A stretch of 64,000 bases of DNA from Akkermansiaceae bacterium. Lineage in GTDB: Bacteria; Verrucomicrobiota; Verrucomicrobiia; Verrucomicrobiales; Akkermansiaceae. Numbering within the stretch: position 1 is the stretch's first letter; the number at the start of each line of letters is the position of its first letter. The stretch spans positions 186,001 through 250,000 of the forward strand of contig JAHCBC010000004.1 in the NCBI GenBank assembly GCA_019634595.1, given 5' to 3'. A model generated the notes under the pieces. It ran no database searches and was not told the origin of the DNA. It saw only the letters and a list, made by a program, of their open reading frames with translations. The translations under genes and the position numbers were made by a program. This document shows positions 54,001 through 62,110 of this stretch, piece after piece.

Positions 54001-57000
54001 CCCGTCAAAGCGGGTGATGACAGGACCACGCTGGCAGGAACCGTCAGCGCGAATGGCGGCACCCTCCTGAACTGGATCGTGGACTATGTGCCGCGCACCC
54101 TGGTCAATCCGGAGGATCTCAATGATCCCTCCGTCTCATGGACGGAACTGGCCACCGGCACCACGGAGAAAACGCAGGAAAGCCTCGCCCCACTCACCAA
54201 TCCCTTGTTCCAGACCGGTCTCTGGATCATCCGCCTGCGGGCTTTCAACACGAACGGCCTGGGGTCCCTTGCCACCATCCAACTGGATACCGGTGACACC
54301 AGCATGCCCTCGGTCGCCTTCACCGCGCCCGCCGCGGAATCCAGCGTAGACTACATCACGGATGTCCGTGGCACCGTGGTGGCGGGCACCGGTAGCCTGG
54401 CATCATGGAAGCTGGAGATTGCCCCCTCCGAGGAGGTTCCCCTCACCAATCTGAACGCCAGCGCCAACTGGGTGGAGCTGGGCTCCGGGACCACGGCCAC
54501 CAACGACCAGCTTCTCGGGAAGATCGATCCCACCTCCCTCCGCAACGGCTCCTACGTCCTGCGTCTGAAGGCGACGAACACGAATGGCAGGGGCATCGCG
54601 GACGGAATGATGGTCCACGTTTCCGGTGAAGCGAAGCTGGGTAACTTCCGCCTGGAGTTCGACGATCTCGTCCTTCCGCTGGCCGGCATCCCCATCCGCA
54701 TCAACCGCATCTACGATACGCTGAATTCAAACCGCTCCGGCGACTTCGGCTATGGCTGGAGCCTCGGCATCGGTGACCCGGACATCCGTGAAACCGTGCC
54801 GGACACCGGAGACAGCTACTTCTTTGCCACCCCCTTCGAGATCGGCACCCGGGTATTCCTGACCACACCGGAAGGCAGGCGGGTGGGGTTCACCTTCAAC
54901 GCCCGCAACCCGCGCAACCGGTTCCTGTATGTGGACTACGAGCCTTACTTCGAGCCGGATCCCGGAGTCTATGAGACGCTCACCATCGCACCCGTCGACT
55001 ACGAGCGGATCGAGCTGGATGCGTCGGGCGCCGCCTACACTCCGCTCCTCCCCTTCGGATACAATCCGGAGAACTACCGGCTCACCACCAAGGACGGCCT
55101 CGTTTACGACTACAACCAGCGCACCGGACTCAAAAAGATCACCGACCGCAACAACCAGTCGGTCACGGTGTCACGGAACGCGATCACCCACAGTTCCGGC
55201 GAAAGCGTCGCCATCGCCCGCGACTCGCGCGGCAGGGTAACCTCCATCACCGCTCCCGGCGGCGCGGTCCATACCTACCGCTACGATGCCAACGGCGACC
55301 TCGTCGCCATCGACGATCCGGTCGGCGGAACCACCACCCTGACCTATCTCCGCAACCCCGCCCACTTCCTCTCCACGGTCGCCAATCCCGTGGACACGGA
55401 GCGTGGGCGCTTTACCCGCCGGGTGATCTATGAGAACGGCCGCTTCGTCCGCGTCGAAGATGCAGACGGAAATACGATCTCCAGCAACTCCGTCGCCATC
55501 AATCAGTTCGAAGGCACCCGCACCGATGCCTTGGGAAATGTCACCACCCTCCGCTATGACACCCGCGGAAATGTCGTCCAGGAAACAGACCCCGATGGCG
55601 GAACATCCTTCTTCGAATACGCCGATTCTGCGAACCCTGACAAGGAAACCGCCATCACTGACGCCAACGGCAACCGAACCGAAATCACCTACGACCCCCG
55701 TGGAAATCCGGTCTCGATTCTCGACGCCGGAGGGAACCGAAGGAACGTCGCCTACAATGATCGCAGTCAACCCACCTCGCTGACCCTGAATGACAAAGAC
55801 GGGATCCAACTCTACACCATTCTCGCGGAATACGACGCGAGAGGGAACCTCGTCAAATTCGTCAACTGCTCCGGACAGACACGGACCGTCGCATACGACA
55901 CCGCAGGCAGACCCATGGAAATTGTCAATTTCGATGGCTCCACCACCTTGCTCACATACGCCTCGGCCGGAGCAAGCAAACCCTCCTCGGTCATCAACGC
56001 CGAAGGGGAAACCAAACAATTCCGGTTCGATTCCGCCGGACGCATCATCGGTGCAGAAGTCGAGCCTGGCAGCGAACTCGCTTTCCGATACAATTCAAAA
56101 GGCCAACTCATCGAGCAGATCGATGGCCAGGGCGAGTCCGGCACCTTCACCTACGATGCAAACGGGAACCCCACCCGCGTCATCGACCGCTTGGGGAAAA
56201 TCACCGAAATGGTTTATGACTCATCAAATCGCGTCATCAGAGAAACCAAAATCATCACCGACAACGGCAACGACTCGGACGACCTTGTCACCGCCATCGC
56301 ATACGACGCCGCCGGACGCATCACCTCCGTTACCGATCCCGCCGGAAAGACCACCACCTACGACTACACCCCAGGTGGCCGCGTCTACAAAACTACCGAC
56401 TCGATCGGCAGGGACACCCTCTGCTCTTACGATGGAAACGGAAATGTCACGACGATCACGGATCGCATGGGTCGCAGACGCACCTTTGAATACGATTTCC
56501 AGAATCGTGTCACCAAAGAGGAGTGGTTTGCCCCCGGAGGCACCGCGCCCATTGAAACCTTCACCTACGAATTCAATTCTTTGGGCCGTCCCCTTCGCCT
56601 CGCGGACAGCCGCACCGTCCTCAATTACGAATACAACTGCGGGAGGCTCAGCCGCCAGCACAACGCCGGCTCCATTGGGATTCCCTCGTTCGATTTTTCC
56701 CTTACCCATGGCACCGACGGACGGGTGCAAAGCATCACCGATCAGTCCGGGGCCAGCGTTTGGCGGGAATATGACTCGGAAGGCGGCTTGACCAAGCTCA
56801 TCTGGTCCGGCGGCACCCTCCCCGGCAGCGCCGTTACCTACGGCCGTGACTCTCACGGATTCGTCACGGAAATCGCCCGCTTTACAGACGGACTCGCAAG
56901 CATTCCCGTATCCCGCAGCATTGTGGAGCGGGATCCTTTCGAAGGCACCGTCACCCGCATCCAGCACCTGCGCCCGGACGGAGGACTCGTCGCTCCCGGA

Positions 57001-58374
57001 TCAAATTTCGAATTCGATCACGGTCCGGACAAACGCCTCCTGCAGCAAAACCATCAGGGGATCTCCTCCCAATACCAATATGACAACCTGGGACAACTGA
57101 CCGGAGCCACCCACGGCCCTTCGGCGCTCCCGGACGAGTCCTACACCCACGACCGTCTGGGGAACCGCACGAATTCCCACAAAGGCGGCGCCACCACCGT
57201 CAACGCCCTCGGATTGGTCACCGGAAATGCATCCCGCACCTATGCCCATGATGCGGAAAACAACCTCATCACCGAGACGGACCTCACCACCGGAAACATC
57301 CGCAGATTCACCTATGATCACCGGAACCGCATCCTCTCCATCGCGTCCGAAAACAGCGGCGGCACGGTGGTTTCGTCCACCCTTTTCCGCTACGATCCCC
57401 TCGATCGCCTCATCAGCCGCACCGTCAATGGTGTGAACACCTTCACCACCTATTGGGAAAACAACCCCTGGGCGGAAACCACCCCCGACGGCACCGTCAC
57501 CGCAAGGTATCTCTACGATGACACCATCGATGGCCTCCTCGCCCGCTGGACACCCGGAGAGGGCGTCGAATGGATGCTCACGGATCACCTCCGCTCCGTC
57601 CGCTACGCCACCGATGACAACGCCAACGTCACCGCCACCATCACCTACGACTCCTTCGGAAATCCGGTCACCGGAGAGGCCGATCTCATCCGCCTCCGCC
57701 ACGGCTTCACCGGGCGGGAATACCTCGGTGGCGGCCTTCACCACTACCGCCGCCGGGTGCTGGACTCCTTCACCGGCCGCTTCCTCTCGGATGATCCACT
57801 CGGCTTCACCGCTCAGGATTTCAACTTCCAACGTTACGTTTTCAACGATCCCCTCGGCCTCATCGATCCCTCCGGAACGATCTCCGTATCCCTTCCCGAA
57901 GTTGGATTCGCAAGCTCCCTTCAAGTCTCGCTCGGCTCTCGAGTCCTGTTCACCATCAGCTTCAAGGCCGTCGCGGTCAACGCCGCTGTCGGTGCTGTCG
58001 CCGCACCGCTCTTGGACATCCTTTGCCTCAGCCTCACAGACGAAGGCCTCGATGGATACACCGCCGGCCGTTTCCTCAGGCAAGCCGCCATTGGAACATT
58101 CACCGGAGGAGCCGGCGGCGCATTCGGAAGCGCTATTGGCAGCGTCGCCGCCACTCCCGCGGTCTTGGGCGCTGTCAATACGATTGAAAGAATCTCCCCC
58201 ACCGCCCTCAGTCTGCTTGGCAACTGGTTGATCAATATCGAATCCATGGGTGCCGCCGCCATCGCCGGACGGGTCGGCCTTCGCGCCGCCTTCACCACCC
58301 CCATGACCGTGGAAGCCGGCCTGAGTGGAGAAGGCTGCGACTCATTCTTCTACAACCTCATCGGAGGCGAATAA
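51061..58374 (+). CDS. Giant RHS/YD-repeat surface protein
   Basis: The start at 51061 gives the signal peptide MHAKSLLACLGLTLFPLSHG; 52 codons upstream overlap the previous gene. The 2,437 residues contain, in order: a dockerin/EF-hand-like segment near 145 (DTDGDRDVDFRDASVLRETW), a thrombospondin/LamG-like domain (about 363-540, TTGDDDFMGFIFGYQNSKQF), a cadherin-like Ig module (543-617), four about 115-residue Ig-like repeats (about 727-1188), an RHS entry region (RINRIYDTLNSNRSGDFGYG), many YD repeats and the RHS core (VEWMLTDHLRSVRYATDDNA ... RFLSDDPLGFT). The tail after DPLGLIDPSG is about 160 residues, hydrophobic and Gly/Ala-rich. Probably a polymorphic-toxin or adhesion protein; no immunity gene follows. 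Confidence 0.88.
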   Translation: MHAKSLLACLGLTLFPLSHGSAQDDSPPAVTASWINAGTPQRSMIQSIGVRFDRNVSRMVNAGSLKVRNIATGNLVDLSGTTLIYDPRNNSANWMVEKDRSALLPDGNYIAWIEIDTMLDGHRRDMNAAGGIPVDDHTFGFHQYSGDTDGDRDVDFRDASVLRETWQQSLGQQRFKSFLDFDLTDYVNEGDRGTVSGNYFTVLPPAPAIHLFLRNDTGDSTTDNNTGLYASAFGSVGASEAVSWRARLGNGTPADITALVSMGAAALDKAFIDQLNGAALVPGSYSLTVEALDAGGGVIAADTLAFDYSGPPAFHPHFITTPPPGVSLGQVQAAAPLNLSTWSVQRWPGSQGAANWVIEPDGLSVEQRINSAPSALISDQSFLNLRITGSFRVDTTGDDDFMGFIFGYQNSKQFYVFDWKQATQGSLGGTALRGMCIKRFDAGAGNFTEADFWWSNENRPNMTILSPPNDIPWVDFQEYRITLDFTPGRIVVEVRKDDGTLLDRMEVNDNTFTGGSFGFYNYSQDSVIYKGFTQEALNNIYFYDSEAVDPDGGSVTYSIGQGPPGATINATSGSLLWQPTTPGTFPFRIVATDEEGLTGTQEFDVNVTPVDEPPTVYISKTAPSVLPGEDISFRVIATDDQEVRRMRLFIDDFEVPLDDQGVHTTKFSAIGSVELKAVAIDSAGQTSSITSYIRVLDPNAPPTENPNVVVISPPGQTTGNPSDLRPLVSFQSPLRPGDNPAAFTGTVTPNGGTLQRWVFEWAPARTVDFSNLNSPAVLWQTIQQGTSPLAAQSVAVITPANYPDELIAFRLRAENTNGLGAMTSVVLNPRSNNISGPGSTTGTGNGATPLASFTSPLSVSNDPTLIRGTISANGGTLQSWVLDHAPRNVVDTANLQDPAVTWTILAQGTTPATNALLTTIDPANFPNQTQVFRLTAINTNGKGRIATLIYNPVASGYAGPDGSTGVIPANANRPVTRITSPVKAGDDRTTLAGTVSANGGTLLNWIVDYVPRTLVNPEDLNDPSVSWTELATGTTEKTQESLAPLTNPLFQTGLWIIRLRAFNTNGLGSLATIQLDTGDTSMPSVAFTAPAAESSVDYITDVRGTVVAGTGSLASWKLEIAPSEEVPLTNLNASANWVELGSGTTATNDQLLGKIDPTSLRNGSYVLRLKATNTNGRGIADGMMVHVSGEAKLGNFRLEFDDLVLPLAGIPIRINRIYDTLNSNRSGDFGYGWSLGIGDPDIRETVPDTGDSYFFATPFEIGTRVFLTTPEGRRVGFTFNARNPRNRFLYVDYEPYFEPDPGVYETLTIAPVDYERIELDASGAAYTPLLPFGYNPENYRLTTKDGLVYDYNQRTGLKKITDRNNQSVTVSRNAITHSSGESVAIARDSRGRVTSITAPGGAVHTYRYDANGDLVAIDDPVGGTTTLTYLRNPAHFLSTVANPVDTERGRFTRRVIYENGRFVRVEDADGNTISSNSVAINQFEGTRTDALGNVTTLRYDTRGNVVQETDPDGGTSFFEYADSANPDKETAITDANGNRTEITYDPRGNPVSILDAGGNRRNVAYNDRSQPTSLTLNDKDGIQLYTILAEYDARGNLVKFVNCSGQTRTVAYDTAGRPMEIVNFDGSTTLLTYASAGASKPSSVINAEGETKQFRFDSAGRIIGAEVEPGSELAFRYNSKGQLIEQIDGQGESGTFTYDANGNPTRVIDRLGKITEMVYDSSNRVIRETKIITDNGNDSDDLVTAIAYDAAGRITSVTDPAGKTTTYDYTPGGRVYKTTDSIGRDTLCSYDGNGNVTTITDRMGRRRTFEYDFQNRVTKEEWFAPGGTAPIETFTYEFNSLGRPLRLADSRTVLNYEYNCGRLSRQHNAGSIGIPSFDFSLTHGTDGRVQSITDQSGASVWREYDSEGGLTKLIWSGGTLPGSAVTYGRDSHGFVTEIARFTDGLASIPVSRSIVERDPFEGTVTRIQHLRPDGGLVAPGSNFEFDHGPDKRLLQQNHQGISSQYQYDNLGQLTGATHGPSALPDESYTHDRLGNRTNSHKGGATTVNALGLVTGNASRTYAHDAENNLITETDLTTGNIRRFTYDHRNRILSIASENSGGTVVSSTLFRYDPLDRLISRTVNGVNTFTTYWENNPWAETTPDGTVTARYLYDDTIDGLLARWTPGEGVEWMLTDHLRSVRYATDDNANVTATITYDSFGNPVTGEADLIRLRHGFTGREYLGGGLHHYRRRVLDSFTGRFLSDDPLGFTAQDFNFQRYVFNDPLGLIDPSGTISVSLPEVGFASSLQVSLGSRVLFTISFKAVAVNAAVGAVAAPLLDILCLSLTDEGLDGYTAGRFLRQAAIGTFTGGAGGAFGSAIGSVAATPAVLGAVNTIERISPTALSLLGNWLINIESMGAAAIAGRVGLRAAFTTPMTVEAGLSGEGCDSFFYNLIGGE

Positions 58375-58389
58375 TAACAACTCCTCACA

Positions 58390-58589
58390 AAACAAACAGC
58401 AAAGGTCTGGCGTGCGGCTTAAACGTCTGTAAGTGTTACGGGCTGAGCTTTCATCGTACCTCGTTGCCGAATTGTGATCGTAGGATTCCGGACGGATTTC
58501 CTCGGCCCAGCGGGTGAAGGCTTCGTTGAGCTGGCGCAGCGAGGTGATGGCGCTGAGATCGCGGACCAGGAACTGCTCGCGCACGGTGC
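58390..58589 (-). pseudogene. rve-type transposase, C-terminal part (split by IS66)
   Basis: The minus strand reads TVREQFLVRDLSAITSLRQL, then NEAFTRWAEEIRPES, the C-terminal region of an rve/DDE transposase. Together with the fragment at 61094-61195 it reconstitutes a continuous KIERFFRTVREQFL once the IS66 copy and one target-site copy are removed. Truncated near its own 3' end. Confidence 0.8.
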
Positions 58590-58645
58590 GGAAGAACGTA
58601 AGCGTGGTCCGCAGCACCTCCTGAACACTGTTGCAGGAGCAGTAT

Positions 58646-58682
58646 CGTTGTCGTCATAGGCATAGTGGCTATGACGACAACG
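58646..58682. repeat. Subterminal palindrome, left end of IS66 copy 1
   Basis: A 14-bp perfect inverted repeat, CGTTGTCGTCATAG and CTATGACGACAACG, with a 9-base loop. The tnpA ATG (58671) is inside the right arm, so protein binding here could control both transposase recognition and tnpA translation. Confidence 0.7.
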
Positions 58683-59069
58683 AAAGAGGAAGGCGGGAAG
58701 CTGATCAGGATGGACGCCATCGGCAGGGTGAGGACCAGCGCCTCGCAGCGGGAGGCTCTGCTCGATGCTTATGGATCGAGTGGCTTGAGCGGCCCCGAGT
58801 TCGCTGCCCGGCATGGGGTCAAATACCAGACCTTCGCCACCTGGCTCCAGAAGCGGAAGCGGCGGACCGGAGGGTATCCCTCAATGGCTGCTCCTGATGG
58901 AGGATCCTTCCCCTTGCTGCTGGCGGAGGTGGAGTGCGCGGAAGGACCACCAGCATCCACCACGCCCCTTGAGGTGCGGTTGCCGGGAGGAGCCTCCATC
59001 GCCATTCATGGCGGTGCCCAGCTCGGTCTCGCCGTGGAACTCCTCCGCCAGCTCGCCCGGCCATGCTGA
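58671..59069 (+). CDS. tnpA: IS66 accessory protein TnpA
   Basis: The start at 58671 (MTTTKEEGGKLIRMDAIGRV) lies in a palindrome. The 132-residue protein has the HTH of IS66 TnpA (REALLDAYGSSGLSGPEFAA, then VKYQTFATWLQKRKRRTG). Its end overlaps tnpB by 7 bases. It is part of the complete IS66 copy 1. Confidence 0.88.
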   Translation: MTTTKEEGGKLIRMDAIGRVRTSASQREALLDAYGSSGLSGPEFAARHGVKYQTFATWLQKRKRRTGGYPSMAAPDGGSFPLLLAEVECAEGPPASTTPLEVRLPGGASIAIHGGAQLGLAVELLRQLARPC

Positions 59070-59416
59070 CCTTCTCCGGCAGCCTGAAGGTATTCGTCGC
59101 CGTGGAGCCTTGTGACATGCGCCGCAGCTTCAACGGTCTGCACGACCTCGTTGCCAACAAGCTGCGGGAAGATCCGAGGAACGGAGCCATCTTCGCCTTC
59201 ACCAACAAGCGCCGGACCTTGCTCAAGATCTTGTATTTCGACGGGAGCGGGCTGTGGGTTCTGGCGAAACGGCTGGAACGCGGTACGTTCTGTTGGCCGA
59301 AGGGAACCGATGTCCGCGACGGCAAACTGCGTCTCAATTCCACCGCACTGGGGTTCCTGCTGGATGGCATCGACATGCGGGACGGCTGCAAGCGCCCGTG
59401 GTATGAACTTGGATGA
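59063..59416 (+). CDS. tnpB: IS66 accessory protein TnpB
   Basis: This 117-residue TnpB/Orf2 of IS66 begins MLTFSGSLKVFVAVEPCDMR and has RRSFNGLHDLVANKLREDPR, AIFAFTNKRRTLLKILYFDG and GTFCWPKGT. All family-typical motifs are present at full length. Overlaps tnpA by 7 bases, so the two are co-translated. It is required with TnpA and TnpC for IS66 transposition. Confidence 0.92.
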   Translation: MLTFSGSLKVFVAVEPCDMRRSFNGLHDLVANKLREDPRNGAIFAFTNKRRTLLKILYFDGSGLWVLAKRLERGTFCWPKGTDVRDGKLRLNSTALGFLLDGIDMRDGCKRPWYELG

Positions 59417-59467
59417 AGCGGATGCTTGTCATCAGCTACGACATCTGGCGTAGTAGGCGGCATCTTC

Positions 59468-60997
59468 ATGGAACCGGACCGGGAGAAGCAGCTGCTTGAT
59501 GAGATCGCCCGCAAGGACGAACAGATCGCCCTGCAGGAGCAGCGCATCATCCTTCTGGAGCAGAAGCTCGATGCCTTGGTCAAAAGGATCTTTGGCTCGA
59601 AGAGCGAGGTTCTCGACTCCGCGCAGCTCGAACTGCTGCTGGATCCCGATGCGGCAAAAAAGCCCGTGGCCGCCGAGTCCGCAGACCCAGGACCGGCGGC
59701 TGAACCAACTCCTTCCCGCCCACGGAAAGGCCCGCATTCGCCCCGCATCCCGGAGCATCTTCCCGTGGAGGAGGAGACCCTTGAGCCCGACTTCGTGCTG
59801 GCCGATCCCACCGCATGGCGGCGCATCGGCGAGGAAGTCACCGAACGGCTCGACTACCGTCCCGGCAGGTTCCTCCGCCATCGTCTGGTGCGTCCCAAAT
59901 ACGTCCGCAGGGGAGATCCTTTGGGGAAGCCTGTCATCGCCGCGTTGCCCCCATCCTTGCAGGACCGCTGCACCGCCACCCCGCGGCTCATCGCGGAGGT
60001 TGTCGCCAACCGCTTCGCCCACCACCTTCCGTATTACCGGCAGGCGGAGATCTTCACCCGCCAGGGAGTTGCGTTCCATCGCCGGACACTTTGCGACTGG
60101 GCGGATCTGGCGGCCCACTGGCTCGGCGGCATTTACCGGGAGATCCGGGATGAACACCGCGGAAGCGGCTACCTACAGATTGACGAAACTCCCATCAAAT
60201 ACCTCGTCCCCGGCCAAGGCAAGGCGGCCACCGGCTATCTCTGGACCAGCCATCTGCCCGGAGGAAGCGTCTTCTACCACTGGCGCGAGGGCCGCGACCA
60301 GGGCGGCATCACAGATGTCCTCGGGAATGATCCCGTCACGCGGATCCTCCAGTGCGATGGCTACAGCGCCTACCTCGCGTGGGCGAAGGGCAAGCCCCAC
60401 ATCCGGCTGATGGGCTGCCATGCCCACGTGAGGAGGAAGTTTTTCGAAGCCAAGGATCAATCGCCCAAACTCACCGCATGGCTTCTGCGCCAGCTCGGCC
60501 ACCTTTACCGCATCGAGAAGGAGCTGCGGGACCAACGCGCCGGACCCGCGCTGCGCGAGGCGATCCGGGCATCCCAAAGCCGTCCCATCCACCAACGGCT
60601 CCGGCAAGCCATCGACCGGCTCTCCCGCCGCCGTTCCATCCTGCCGCAGAGCCTGCTCGGCAAGGCCATTCGCTACGCACTCAACCAGTGGGAGCACCTC
60701 ATGGTGTATCTCGGCGACGGCCGGGTGGAGATCGACAACAACGGGACGGAGAACGCCATCAGGCCGACCAAGCTGGGTGCGAAGAACTGGATGTTCATCG
60801 GCAGCGGGGAAGCCGGACAAAAGACCGCGGTCCTCTACACCATCGTGGAGAACTGCCGCCGCCTGGGCATTGCTCCGGCGGACTACCTCACCGATGTCCT
60901 GGAACGGTTGCCCGGCATGACCGCCCGTGAAGGAAACCGCCTCACGCCCGCAGCCTGGCTAGCGGAATGCCTGGGGAAGCACAGGACTGCCGCGTGA
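59468..60997 (+). CDS. tnpC: IS66 transposase TnpC
   Basis: The start at 59468 (MEPDREKQLLDEIARKDEQI) is preferred over 59426. The 509 residues have an N-terminal leucine-zipper-like coil, a Zn-finger-like linker and the DDE domain: first Asp in LQIDETPIKYLVP, second Asp in LQCDGYSAYLAW, and Glu in IDNNGTENAIRPTKL. The C-terminal IS66 helix (NWMFIGSGEAGQKTAVLYTI) is intact. It appears functional. Confidence 0.93.
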   Translation: MEPDREKQLLDEIARKDEQIALQEQRIILLEQKLDALVKRIFGSKSEVLDSAQLELLLDPDAAKKPVAAESADPGPAAEPTPSRPRKGPHSPRIPEHLPVEEETLEPDFVLADPTAWRRIGEEVTERLDYRPGRFLRHRLVRPKYVRRGDPLGKPVIAALPPSLQDRCTATPRLIAEVVANRFAHHLPYYRQAEIFTRQGVAFHRRTLCDWADLAAHWLGGIYREIRDEHRGSGYLQIDETPIKYLVPGQGKAATGYLWTSHLPGGSVFYHWREGRDQGGITDVLGNDPVTRILQCDGYSAYLAWAKGKPHIRLMGCHAHVRRKFFEAKDQSPKLTAWLLRQLGHLYRIEKELRDQRAGPALREAIRASQSRPIHQRLRQAIDRLSRRRSILPQSLLGKAIRYALNQWEHLMVYLGDGRVEIDNNGTENAIRPTKLGAKNWMFIGSGEAGQKTAVLYTIVENCRRLGIAPADYLTDVLERLPGMTAREGNRLTPAAWLAECLGKHRTAA

Positions 60998-61000
60998 AGT

Positions 61001-61037
61001 CGTTGTCGTCATACAACCTCTCACTATGACGACAACG
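61001..61037. repeat. Subterminal palindrome, right end of IS66 copy 1
   Basis: CGTTGTCGTCATA and TATGACGACAACG, 13-bp arms with an 11-base loop, repeat the left-end palindrome. Both ends thus carry the same dyad, about 48 bases in from each tip. Confidence 0.7.
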
Positions 61038-61093
61038 ATACTGCCGGAGCAACGGTGATCGCACGGTGGCAGGGAACACGCTTACGGAAGAAC

Positions 61094-61195
61094 CGCTCGA
61101 TCTTTCCCTTTGCCGCCCCATCGCGGACCGGGGTGTGGATGAGAACGGTTCCGAGGCGGGAGCAGATGGTGGCGAATTCCCCGGAGGAATAGTTC
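61094..61195 (-). pseudogene. rve-type transposase, internal part (split by IS66)
   Basis: The minus strand reads NYSSGEFATICSRLGTVLIH, then TPVRDGAAKGKIERFF, the region around the last catalytic Glu (KGKIERFFR) of an rve/DDE transposase. It is cut on its left by IS66 copy 1 (with target duplication) and on its right by IS66 copy 2. Confidence 0.8.
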
Positions 61196-61293
61196 GTAAG
61201 CGGTAAATCCGGCACCCACTAGGCGGTCGTGCCTAAGTATCGTATTTTATACGGCTATGGCGTATGCGCTCCTCGCAGCACCCGTTCCATAAG

Positions 61294-61337
61294 CGGTCAT
61301 AGAGGTGATAGGTAGGTATGAATGACCTCTATGACCG
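61294..61337. repeat. Subterminal palindrome, left end of IS66 copy 2
   Basis: A 13-bp perfect inverted repeat, CGGTCATAGAGGT and ACCTCTATGACCG, overlaps the tnpA start in the same position as in copy 1, though the sequence differs. Confidence 0.65.
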
Positions 61338-61726
61338 ATACCGATGGTGGATCTGATTTGATCCGGGCTGATTCCAGGGGACGGGTGCTGGTGCCCGCCG
61401 CGCACCGCGAGGTCCTGCTGGACGCCTTCGAGCGGAGTGGCCAATCGGCGATGGCTTTCAGCCGCCTGCATGGAATCAAGTATCCCACCTTCGCGAACTG
61501 GGTTCAGTGCCGGCGGAAAAAAGCGGAAGGACTTCACCAGGATGATGGCCCCGCATTCGCCGAGGTCATCATGGAGGCTTTGCCGGGATCGGGCGATGCC
61601 ACCCCGCTTCCGGAACCGCTTCGGATTTCCCTCGGGAATGGATTCCATGTCGACGTGGCTTCCCGCAAGCATCTTCCCTGGGTGGCCGAGCTGCTGCGCC
61701 ATCTTTCCTCCTCCCGCCCATGCTGA
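61331..61726 (+). CDS. tnpA: IS66 accessory protein TnpA (copy 2)
   Basis: The start at 61331 (MTDTDGGSDLIRADSRGRVL) is chosen by analogy with copy 1, inside the palindrome; an ATG at 61322 is alternative. The 131-residue protein has the HTH REVLLDAFERSGQSAMAFSR, then IKYPTFANWVQCRRKKAEG. The end overlaps tnpB by 7 bases. Confidence 0.85.
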   Translation: MTDTDGGSDLIRADSRGRVLVPAAHREVLLDAFERSGQSAMAFSRLHGIKYPTFANWVQCRRKKAEGLHQDDGPAFAEVIMEALPGSGDATPLPEPLRISLGNGFHVDVASRKHLPWVAELLRHLSSSRPC

Positions 61727-62073
61727 CGCTCTCCGGCAGCCTTCGCGTGTTCCTCGCGCTGGAACCCTGCGACATGCGCAAGAGCTTCGACAGCCTCCAT
61801 GCACTGGTCGTCACCCATCTGGGCGAGGATCCGCGCGGAGGTGCGGTCTTCGCCTTCACCAACAAAAGCCGCACCCTCATCAAGTTGCTTCACTGGGATG
61901 GCACCGGTCTGTGGGTCCACGCCAAACGTTTGGAAAAAGGCACCTTCTCCTGGCCGAAGCCCTCCGGGGAAGGACAGACAAAGCTCAAGCTCGCCCCGGA
62001 AGTGCTGGCCATGCTCACCGATGGCATCGACCTGAAGGGTGCGAGCATGCGTCCGTGGTATGAACGGGGGTGA
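61720..62073 (+). CDS. tnpB: IS66 accessory protein TnpB (copy 2)
   Basis: This 117-residue TnpB begins MLTLSGSLRVFLALEPCDMR and has KSFDSLHALVVTHLGEDPRG, AVFAFTNKSRTLIKLLHWDG and GTFSWPKPS. It is full length and diverged from copy 1, so the two elements are different IS66 species, not recent duplicates. Confidence 0.92.
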   Translation: MLTLSGSLRVFLALEPCDMRKSFDSLHALVVTHLGEDPRGGAVFAFTNKSRTLIKLLHWDGTGLWVHAKRLEKGTFSWPKPSGEGQTKLKLAPEVLAMLTDGIDLKGASMRPWYERG

Positions 62074-62110
62074 TCCATCCTTGCCATCACTACGCCATTC
62101 ATCGTAGCTC

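Larger units (their letters stand above)
58598..61085 (+). mobile_element. Complete IS66-family element with 8-bp target duplication
   Basis: Both ends start GTAAGCGTG (right end inverted). Direct repeats of GGAAGAAC flank it exactly at 58590-58597 and 61086-61093. Length is 2,488 bp. Three plus-strand genes (tnpA, tnpB, tnpC) are intact. Removing the element and one repeat restores an open transposase frame. Confidence 0.93.
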
